Of a stretch of DNA of 8,668 nucleotides, positions 1-8,668 are shown piece after piece (within the stretch, counting starts at the first letter, position 1; each line of letters opens with the position of its first letter). Below the pieces are notes generated by a model. That model had not been told where the DNA came from. It saw only the letters and a list, made by a program, of their open reading frames with translations, and did no database searches. Source of the stretch: SZUA-430 sp044375275 (GTDB taxonomy: Bacteria; Pseudomonadota; Alphaproteobacteria; Micropepsales; Micropepsaceae); NCBI GenBank assembly GCA_044375275.1, contig JBILMZ010000342.1:1-8668 (forward strand). The letters are read 5' to 3'. Position numbers and translations under genes: made by a program.

Positions 1-3849
<3,849 letters not shown>

Positions 3850-3855
3850 GTTGAA

Positions 3856-3861
3856 TCCTTC
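3856..3861 (-). promoter_or_regulatory. rpoB ribosome binding site
   Basis: The minus strand reads GAAGGA followed by six bases (TTCAAC) and then ATG at 3849. This supports 3849 as the start and fits the family N-terminus MALSFT. Confidence 0.75.
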
Positions 3862-3974
3862 AGCTAAATCTCGTCTCGCCTGTCGCCTTCAGGTGGGACT
3901 TCCGGAGGGGGGCTCCGTTCTCCCTTTGCATCGTCGTTCCGGCCTGGAGGCACCCCGAAACGACTTAAACGATC

Positions 3975-4009
3975 TCACCGCCCGCAAGTTTTTCACTCGC
4001 GGACGGTGA
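3975..4009 (-). other. Long hairpin between rplL and rpoB, candidate RNase III or attenuator site
   Basis: On the minus strand the arm TCACCGTCCGCGAG pairs with CTTGCGGGCGGTGA across a seven-base loop (TGAAAAA). This gives 14 continuous pairs, two of them G-U. The downstream bases are GATCGTTT, with no run of T, so it is not a typical intrinsic terminator. In E. coli the rplL-rpoB gap holds a partial attenuator and an RNase III cleavage site that set the ratio of ribosomal protein to polymerase. By position and shape this hairpin could do the same job, which is inference. The 217-nt gap (3850-4066) also holds a weak 5-bp stem at 3903-3917, and I saw no convincing promoter in it. Confidence 0.6.
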
Positions 4010-4066
4010 AATCGGCTTCACGTCAAGCGCCGGTTCCGCAGCTTCATGCCGCGCAAACCCGCGATC

Positions 4067-4447
4067 TTACTTCAACGCGACCTTCGCGCCTTCAGCTTCG
4101 AGCTTCTTCTTCCACTCTTCAGCCGTGGCCTTCGGAACGTCGGCCTTTACTTCCTTCGGTGCGCCTTCGACGAGGTCCTTGGCTTCCTTGAGGCCCAGGC
4201 CCGTCAGTTCGCGCACGACCTTGATGACGTTGATCTTCTTGTCGCCAGCGGCTTCGAGGACGACAGAGAACTCGGTCTTTTCGGCGGCAGCAGCGGCTGC
4301 GCCGGCGCCCGGAGCGGCTGCGGCTGCAACTGCAACCGGAGCAGCGGCGGAAACGCCCCACTTCTCTTCGAGCATCTTCGACAGCTCGGAAGCTTCCATC
4401 ACGGTCAGCGTCGAGAGTTCTTCTACAATCTTTTCCAGTTTAGACAT
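4067..4447 (-). CDS. rplL: 50S ribosomal protein L7/L12
   Basis: This encodes the multicopy stalk protein that recruits and stimulates the translational GTPases EF-Tu, EF-G and IF2. The 126-residue length is normal (E. coli 121). The N-terminal dimerisation helices that dock on L10 span about residues 1-33 (LSTLTVMEASELSKMLEEKW). An alanine-rich flexible hinge follows at about 34-56. The globular factor-binding domain runs from about 57 to 126 and includes KKINVIKVVRELTGLGLKEA, with K70, K71, R79 and G84 at the factor-contact surface. ATG at 4447 is preceded by AAGGA nine bases upstream. It follows rplJ after 41 nt, as is usual, and the two are probably co-regulated by the L10 leader upstream of rplJ. 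Confidence 0.98.
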   Translation of the reverse strand: MSKLEKIVEELSTLTVMEASELSKMLEEKWGVSAAAPVAVAAAAAPGAGAAAAAAEKTEFSVVLEAAGDKKINVIKVVRELTGLGLKEAKDLVEGAPKEVKADVPKATAEEWKKKLEAEGAKVALK

Positions 4448-4488
4448 TGCTTGCTTTCCTTATGCTTTCAGTCTTGGGTTTTCAGTAA

Positions 4489-5007
4489 TTAGGCCGCTTC
4501 GCTTTTCTTGGCATAGGCACTGATCACGCGGGCCACCTGCCCACCTGGTGCTTGCAGAATGCGCGCGATCTTCGTCGCGGGCTGCAACAGCATGCCGGCA
4601 ATCGTTGCCCTGAGTTCGTCGAGGCTTGGCAGCGAGGCAAGTGCCTCCACGCCTTTCGCATCAATGAACTGGGTTCCGACGACACCACCAAGGATGACGA
4701 ACTTCGGGTTCGTCTTGGCGTAGTCGACGGCAACCTTGGGCGCCGAAATCGGATCTTCCGAGAACGCGATGCCCGTCGGACCCTTGAGAAGGTCCGCAAT
4801 CGGCTTCGCACTCGTACCTTCCGCGGCACGCTTGGCCAGACGGTTCTTCGAGACCTTGAAGCTCGCTCCCACCGCCCTCATCTGCGACCGCAGCTTCGAC
4901 ATATCTGCCACGGTCATGCCTTGATAGCGCGCGACCACGACGACACCGGCGGCACCAAACCTTTCGGTCAGGCCGTCGATCACTTCCGCCTTTTGCGCTC
5001 TATCCAC
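4489..5007 (-). CDS. rplJ: 50S ribosomal protein L10
   Basis: L10 anchors the L7/L12 dimers to 23S rRNA and L11 at the base of the ribosomal stalk; free L10-L7/L12 complex represses its own mRNA. I chose GTG at 5007 as the start. AAAGGAG lies eight bases upstream, and the protein then begins (V/M)DRAQKAEVIDGL, as in the family. The frame stays open upstream to an ATG at 5082, but that would add 25 residues translated from the structured leader and lacks family support. From GTG the protein is 172 residues (E. coli 165). The globular N-terminal domain includes ARYQGMTVADMSKLR (26-40) and KNRLAKRA (54-61). The C-terminal helix around LQAPGGQVARVISAYAKK (151-168) is the L7/L12 binding segment. 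It ends in TAA at 4489-4491. Confidence 0.97.
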   Translation of the reverse strand: MDRAQKAEVIDGLTERFGAAGVVVVARYQGMTVADMSKLRSQMRAVGASFKVSKNRLAKRAAEGTSAKPIADLLKGPTGIAFSEDPISAPKVAVDYAKTNPKFVILGGVVGTQFIDAKGVEALASLPSLDELRATIAGMLLQPATKIARILQAPGGQVARVISAYAKKSEAA

Positions 5008-5015
5008 TTTGTTGG

Positions 5016-5022
5016 CTCCTTT
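5016..5022 (-). promoter_or_regulatory. rplJ ribosome binding site
   Basis: The minus strand reads AAAGGAG, then eight bases (CCAACAAA), then GTG. The strong Shine-Dalgarno match is what decides the GTG start over the in-frame ATG at 5082. Confidence 0.85.
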
Positions 5023-5082
5023 GCCTGTTTCAGTTTTCCCAATGGCCGGGATTATCGCCCCGCCCGCCGAGAGTGCTCTCAC

Positions 5083-5217
5083 AAGTTACTGTCCCAAGAG
5101 CTTCAGGCACTGCACATCCGGTTTCCCGGATGCGTCACGCACGCAACCCCTGTCTATGCAGGCCGTTTCCATTAAGCCGCCCACGGAACTTCCCTGGGCG
5201 ACACCTGCGGTCTCGGA
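5083..5217 (-). promoter_or_regulatory. L10 leader, autoregulatory mRNA element of the rplJ-rplL operon
   Basis: The core on the minus strand runs from about 5217 to 5145 and contains the hallmark blocks GACCGCAGG, GGCTTAATGG and GGCCTGCATAGACAG, in the order known for the L10 leader family. GCAGG (5204-5208) pairs with CCTGC (5158-5162) to close the element. Inside it, CGCCCA (5195-5200) pairs with TGGGCG (5178-5183) as an arm. In E. coli the L10-L7/L12 complex binds this kind of leader and blocks translation of rplJ and, by coupling, rplL. A GAAA-capped hairpin lies on its 3' side. The outer limits are my estimate; the core is secure. Confidence 0.85.
5113..5134 (-). other. GAAA-tetraloop hairpin in the rplJ leader
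   Basis: On the minus strand CATCCGG and CCGGATG form seven perfect pairs closed by a GAAA loop. One G-U and one further G-C pair extend the stem to nine. GAAA loops on GC-rich stems are very stable and can dock into RNA receptors. It sits between the L10-binding core and the rplJ ribosome site, so it may belong to the leader fold. There is no T-run after it, so it is not a terminator. Confidence 0.6.
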
Positions 5218-5221
5218 CAGT

Positions 5222-5241
5222 CAGGACCCCGAAGGGTCCTG
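5222..5241 (-). other. UUCG-tetraloop hairpin downstream of rplA
   Basis: On the minus strand CAGGACCC and GGGTCCTG form eight perfect pairs around a UUCG loop with a C-G closing pair, the exceptionally stable form of this tetraloop. It lies 36 bases after the rplA stop and just before the L10 leader core. The downstream sequence is ACTGTCCGAG, without a T-run, so intrinsic termination is unlikely. Confidence 0.65.
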
Positions 5242-5245
5242 TCTA

Positions 5246-5263
5246 CCGGCGGTCACCCGCCGG
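5246..5263 (-). other. GUGA-tetraloop hairpin directly after rplA
   Basis: On the minus strand CCGGCGG and CCGCCGG form seven all-GC pairs around GUGA, a GNRA-class loop. It starts 13 bases after the rplA stop and is followed four bases later by the UUCG hairpin. Together they could protect the 3' end of an rplK-rplA message or mark a processing point, which is inference. Confidence 0.65.
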
Positions 5264-5276
5264 AATTCAAATTCCC

Positions 5277-5993
5277 TCAGCCCATCACCGTCGAGGCTTC
5301 AACCGTGACGCCGGGACCCTGGGTCGACGAGATCGACACCTTCTTCAGGTAATTTCCCTTTGCGGCTGGCGGCTTCGACTTCATGACGGAGTCAAAGAAG
5401 GCACGAATGTTTTCAACGAGCGCCGTTTCCGTGAAGCTCGCCTTGCCGATGCCGGCGTGGATGATGCCAGCCTTCTCGACGCGGAACTCGACGGCGCCGC
5501 CCTTGGCGTCCTTCACGGCCTTCGTCACGTCCATCGTGACGGTGCCGACCTTCGGGTTCGGCATCAGGCCGCGCGGGCCCAGCACCTTGCCGAGACGACC
5601 GACGAGACCCATCATGTCGGGTGTCGCGATCAGGCGGTCGAAGTCGATCTTGCCGCTGTTGATGGTTTCGAACAGGTCGTTCTCACCGACGATGTCGGCG
5701 CCCGCTGCCTTGGCTTCGGAGGCCTTGGGCCCCTTTGCGAAGACGGCGACGCGCAGGTTCTTTCCGGTGCCGTTCGGCAGGTTGACGACGCCGCGGACCA
5801 TCTGGTCAGCGTGACGCGGATCAACGCCGAGATTCATCGCGATCTCGATCGTTTCGTCGAACTTCGCCTTGGCGCGCGACTTTACCATCGTGATGGCTTC
5901 CGTCAGCGGATAGACCTTGCGCGGGTCGATGCCGGCGCGGGCGGCCGAGAGACGCTTGCCTTCCTTGGGGGCTTTCTTCTTTGCGTTTGCCAT
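5277..5993 (-). CDS. rplA: 50S ribosomal protein L1
   Basis: L1 forms the mobile stalk at the ribosomal E site and helps eject deacylated tRNA; it also represses its own operon by binding the L11-L1 mRNA. The 238 residues are full length (E. coli 234). Domain I carries AKFDETIEIAMNLGVDPRHA (43-62). Domain II holds the L1 signature, from ATPDMMGL (123) through LGKVLGPRGLMPNPKVG (134-150). The strand IIHAGIGKASF (177-187) and C-terminal RNA-binding strand KKVSISSTQGPGV (217-229) return to domain I. In that strand the usual Thr-Met-Gly triad reads Thr-Gln-Gly (Q225). ATG at 5993 lies only five bases after the rplK stop, and AAGGGG, mostly within the rplK end, serves as ribosome site, so the two genes are probably translationally coupled. 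Confidence 0.98.
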   Translation of the reverse strand: MANAKKKAPKEGKRLSAARAGIDPRKVYPLTEAITMVKSRAKAKFDETIEIAMNLGVDPRHADQMVRGVVNLPNGTGKNLRVAVFAKGPKASEAKAAGADIVGENDLFETINSGKIDFDRLIATPDMMGLVGRLGKVLGPRGLMPNPKVGTVTMDVTKAVKDAKGGAVEFRVEKAGIIHAGIGKASFTETALVENIRAFFDSVMKSKPPAAKGNYLKKVSISSTQGPGVTVEASTVMG

Positions 5994-5998
5994 GACGA

Positions 5999-6427
5999 TT
6001 ACCCCTTAACCTCGATACCCATGGAACGTGCGGAGCCCGCGATGATCTTCATCGCCTGCTCGATGTCGTTCGCATTGAGATCCTTCATCTTCACTTCCGC
6101 GATCTGCTTGAGATCGGCCTTCGTGACGGTACCCTTGAACTCGAGGCCCGGCTTCTTGGAGCCGCCATCGATCTTGGCCGCCTTCTTGAGCAGGAACGAC
6201 GCCGGGGGCGTCTTCAGCTCAAGCGAGAACGACTTGTCCTGGTAGTACGTGATGATGACGGGGATCGGCATCCCCTTCTCCATCTGCTGCGTACGCGCAT
6301 TGAACGTTTTGCAGAATTCCATGATGTTCAGACCGCGCTGACCGAGCGCGGGTCCGATCGGCGGCGACGGGTTTGCTGCCCCTGCTGCCACCTGGAGCTT
6401 GATCTGCCCCATTACCTTTTTCGCCAC
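5999..6427 (-). CDS. rplK: 50S ribosomal protein L11
   Basis: L11 binds the GTPase-associated region of 23S rRNA with L10 and L7/L12. It takes part in factor-dependent GTP hydrolysis and in stringent-response sensing by RelA/Rel. The protein is 142 residues, the same as E. coli. The N-terminal domain begins MAKKVMGQIKLQVAAG and includes the proline-rich PSPPIGPALGQRGLNIMEFC (20-39), where thiostrepton-type drugs act in other bacteria. The linker is LKTPPASFLLKKA (71-83), and the C-terminal rRNA-binding domain ends with IIAGSARSMGIEV (128-140). The start is GTG at 6427: AGAAGGAG lies eight bases upstream, and the family N-terminus matches from there. The in-frame ATG five codons later would remove conserved residues. 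Confidence 0.98.
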   Translation of the reverse strand: MAKKVMGQIKLQVAAGAANPSPPIGPALGQRGLNIMEFCKTFNARTQQMEKGMPIPVIITYYQDKSFSLELKTPPASFLLKKAAKIDGGSKKPGLEFKGTVTKADLKQIAEVKMKDLNANDIEQAMKIIAGSARSMGIEVKG

Positions 6428-6435
6428 GAGTTTTA

Positions 6436-6443
6436 CTCCTTCT
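6436..6443 (-). promoter_or_regulatory. rplK ribosome binding site
   Basis: The minus strand reads AGAAGGAG, eight bases (TAAAACTC), then GTG at 6427. This near-perfect Shine-Dalgarno fixes the GTG start. Confidence 0.85.
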
Positions 6444-6463
6444 CTTTGGCTTAGCGGTTCAAC

Positions 6464-6484
6464 GGCCGGACTTTACGTCCGACC
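6464..6484 (-). other. Hairpin in the nusG-rplK gap, possible L1 operator region
   Basis: On the minus strand GGTCGGAC pairs with GTCCGGCC around a GTAAA loop, giving eight pairs with one G-U. It lies in the 74-nt gap between nusG and rplK, upstream of the rplK ribosome site. In E. coli L1 represses translation from a structured site in the L11 leader. The position fits that role, but I do not see a clear match to the L1-binding motif. It is not followed by a T-run, and I found no clear promoter in the gap. Confidence 0.4.
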
Positions 6485-6501
6485 TCCCGCAGACATTCCG
6501 C

Positions 6502-7068
6502 TCAGAGCTTCTCAACCTGAGCGAAATCCAGTTCGACCGGCGTTGCCCGGCCAAAAATCGAGACGGCGACCTTCAGGCGCGAGCGCCCCTCGTCGATCTC
6601 CTCGATAACTCCATTGAACGATGCAAACGGACCATCTGCCACGCGCACCTGCTCGCCGATCTCGAAGGTGATCGCGGGCTTGGGATGCTCGACGCCTTCC
6701 TTCACCTGGTTCAGGATGCGGTCGACTTCAGCCTGCGTGACCGGCATGGGCTTGTTCATCGAACCCAGGAACCCCGTCACCTTCGGCGTGTTCTTCACGA
6801 GGTGATAGGCCTCGTCCGTCAGGTTCGCCTTCACGAGCACGTAGCCCGGAAAGAACTTGCGTTCGGCGTTGACCTTCTGGCCGCGACGGATCTCGACGAC
6901 TTCCTCGGTTGGCACCAGGACTTCCTGGAACAGGTCGTTCAGGCCGTGCTGGATCGCCTGCTTGCGGATCTCATCGGCGACCTTCTTCTCGAAATTCGAG
7001 TAGGCATGCACGATGTACCAGCGTGACGGCGGCAATTCCTTGGGTGTGGGGTGCTGCGTTTGAGCCAT
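6502..7068 (-). CDS. nusG: Transcription elongation/antitermination factor NusG
   Basis: NusG binds the polymerase clamp to reduce pausing and links polymerase to Rho or to ribosomal protein S10. The 188 residues show the NGN domain at about 16-120: RWYIVHAYSNFEKKVADEIR (16-35), VPTEEVVEIRRGQKV (52-66) and the core KFFPGYVLVK (71-80). The KOW domain covers about 137-188, with GEQVRVADGPFASFNGVIEE (138-157). An extra proline-containing N-terminal stretch (TQHPTPKELPP) precedes the NGN domain. ATG at 7068 lies nine bases after the secE stop. No good Shine-Dalgarno is visible, so translation may depend on coupling to secE. The pairing with secE is the common bacterial arrangement. Confidence 0.98.
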   Translation of the reverse strand: MAQTQHPTPKELPPSRWYIVHAYSNFEKKVADEIRKQAIQHGLNDLFQEVLVPTEEVVEIRRGQKVNAERKFFPGYVLVKANLTDEAYHLVKNTPKVTGFLGSMNKPMPVTQAEVDRILNQVKEGVEHPKPAITFEIGEQVRVADGPFASFNGVIEEIDEGRSRLKVAVSIFGRATPVELDFAQVEKL

Positions 7069-7077
7069 GTGTGACGA

Positions 7078-7353
7078 CTATCCCAGGATCCATTTGACGG
7101 CAGTGCTGATCACGAAGTCGACCAACGCGAAAAACACGATCGCCATCGCGATCATGATGAACACGGCGATCGTAGTCACGCGTGTCTCATCCCATGTCGG
7201 CCAGGTGACCTTGAGGGCCTCCTGGCGCACCTCTGCAAAGAACTGCGGTGCGCGCATGAGCCTCGTGAAGAGGCTCGGCGCAGGCTGAGGCGCCGGTTCA
7301 ACGGCCTTGTCGCCGCCCGAGCCTGCATTTGCCTGTTTCTTCTTGTCCGCCAT
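7078..7353 (-). CDS. secE: Preprotein translocase subunit SecE
   Basis: SecE is the small clamp subunit that holds SecY together in the SecYEG inner-membrane channel. From ATG at 7353 the protein is 91 residues, the short single-span type usual outside the gamma-proteobacteria. It starts MADKKK and has a flexible Ala/Pro-rich stretch (about 9-27). The amphipathic helix has the family motif FFAEVRQEALKVTWPTWDET (38-57), and a single membrane span covers about 60-82 (IAVFIMIAMAIVFFALVDF). An in-frame TTG at 7374 could add seven residues (TTRDGN after the start), but TTG is rare and there is no ribosome site for it. For the ATG I see only a weak GACGGGA just upstream. It lies 39 nt after tRNA-Trp. 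Confidence 0.95.
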   Translation of the reverse strand: MADKKKQANAGSGGDKAVEPAPQPAPSLFTRLMRAPQFFAEVRQEALKVTWPTWDETRVTTIAVFIMIAMAIVFFALVDFVISTAVKWILG

Positions 7354-7392
7354 GTTCCCGTCTCTAGTCGTCAATCTTCGTTTCGTTGCGTT

Positions 7393-7468
7393 TGGCAGGG
7401 GCGGAGGGACTCGAACCCACGACCCTCGGTTTTGGAGACCGATGCTCTACCAGCTGAGCTACACCCCT
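7393..7468 (-). tRNA. tRNA-Trp (anticodon CCA)
   Basis: The minus strand gives a complete 76-nt cloverleaf. The acceptor AGGGGTG pairs with CGCCCCT (one G-U), followed by discriminator G and an encoded CCA end (7393-7395). The D arm has GCTC/GAGC stems with loop AGCTGGTA. The anticodon stem TCGGT/ACCGA holds loop CTCCAAA, anticodon CCA. The five-base variable loop is GGGTC and the T loop is TTCGAGT. The T stem GTGGG/CCCTC contains one U-U mismatch at positions 50-64. It lies nine bases after the tuf stop and 39 before secE, so it is probably cut from a shared transcript by RNase P and 3' nucleases. Confidence 0.97.
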
Positions 7469-7477
7469 ATCGAACGC

Positions 7478-8668
<1,191 letters not shown>

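Noticed and set aside
3998..4026. Possible rpoB promoter with TTGACG (4021-4026) as a -35 box
   Set aside because: At the expected spacing there is only GC-rich sequence inside the long hairpin and no plausible -10 box.
5008..5082. N-terminal extension of rplJ to an ATG at 5082
   Set aside because: The extra 25 residues do not fit L10, they would be encoded by the regulatory leader, and the GTG at 5007 has a strong ribosome site.
5050..5085. Possible rplJ promoter with GATAAT as -10 and TTGTGA as -35
   Set aside because: The spacer is about 22 bases, too long, and the site would lie downstream of the L10 leader it should transcribe.
5149..5245. Direct repeat TAGACAGG on the minus strand (5149-5156 and 5238-5245)
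   Set aside because: Only eight bases are shared, and each copy is explained by a different structure, so chance is the simplest reading.
5222..5263. Intrinsic terminator after rplA
   Set aside because: The stems are strong, but neither is followed by a run of T on the transcribed strand.
5073..6245. A 390-codon plus-strand open frame spanning the rplJ leader, rplA and part of rplK
   Set aside because: It runs antisense to two ribosomal protein genes and through a structured leader, with no recognisable domain.
7354..7374. N-terminal extension of secE to a TTG at 7374
   Set aside because: TTG starts are rare, there is no ribosome site for it, and the ATG at 7353 gives a normal SecE beginning.

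Overview
The window is a stretch of conserved core genome from an alphaproteobacterium. All recognisable genes lie on the minus strand, so transcription runs from the right end to the left end. The order, read 5' to 3', is tuf, tRNA-Trp(CCA), secE, nusG, rplK, rplA, rplJ, rplL and then rpoB, which runs off the left edge. The GC-rich codon use, the protein sequences of EF-Tu, L7/L12, NusG and RpoB, the form of the L10 leader, and tRNA-Trp lying between tuf and secE all suggest Alphaproteobacteria. I cannot place it in an order or genus from this sequence alone.

Region by region: 8668-7478 is a complete EF-Tu gene that starts exactly at the window edge. 7468-7393 is tRNA-Trp with an encoded CCA end. 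7353-7078 is secE, 7068-6502 nusG, 6427-5999 rplK (GTG start), 5993-5277 rplA, 5007-4489 rplJ (GTG start) and 4447-4067 rplL. From 3849 to base 1 is rpoB, 1283 codons, lacking roughly the last 80 residues. No gap exceeds 300 bases. The two long ones, 5008-5276 (rplA to rplJ) and 3850-4066 (rplL to rpoB), are rich in RNA structure. The first carries the L10 autoregulatory leader and three tetraloop-capped hairpins. The second carries a 14-bp hairpin where E. coli has its attenuator and RNase III site.

These genes form one functional unit of gene expression. EF-Tu delivers aminoacyl-tRNA. L11, L1 and L10-L7/L12 build the GTPase centre and L1 stalk of the 50S subunit. NusG and the RNA polymerase beta subunit make and pace the transcript, and SecE is part of the SecYEG translocon. 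The likely control is feedback by L1 on rplK-rplA and by L10-L7/L12 on rplJ-rplL, plus partial uncoupling of rpoB from the ribosomal protein genes.

I looked for mobile elements, CRISPR arrays, unknown genes and foreign DNA and saw none. There is no undescribed system here that I can support. What merits a second look is the structured RNA between genes, one unusual residue in L1, and the tRNA embedded in the operon.
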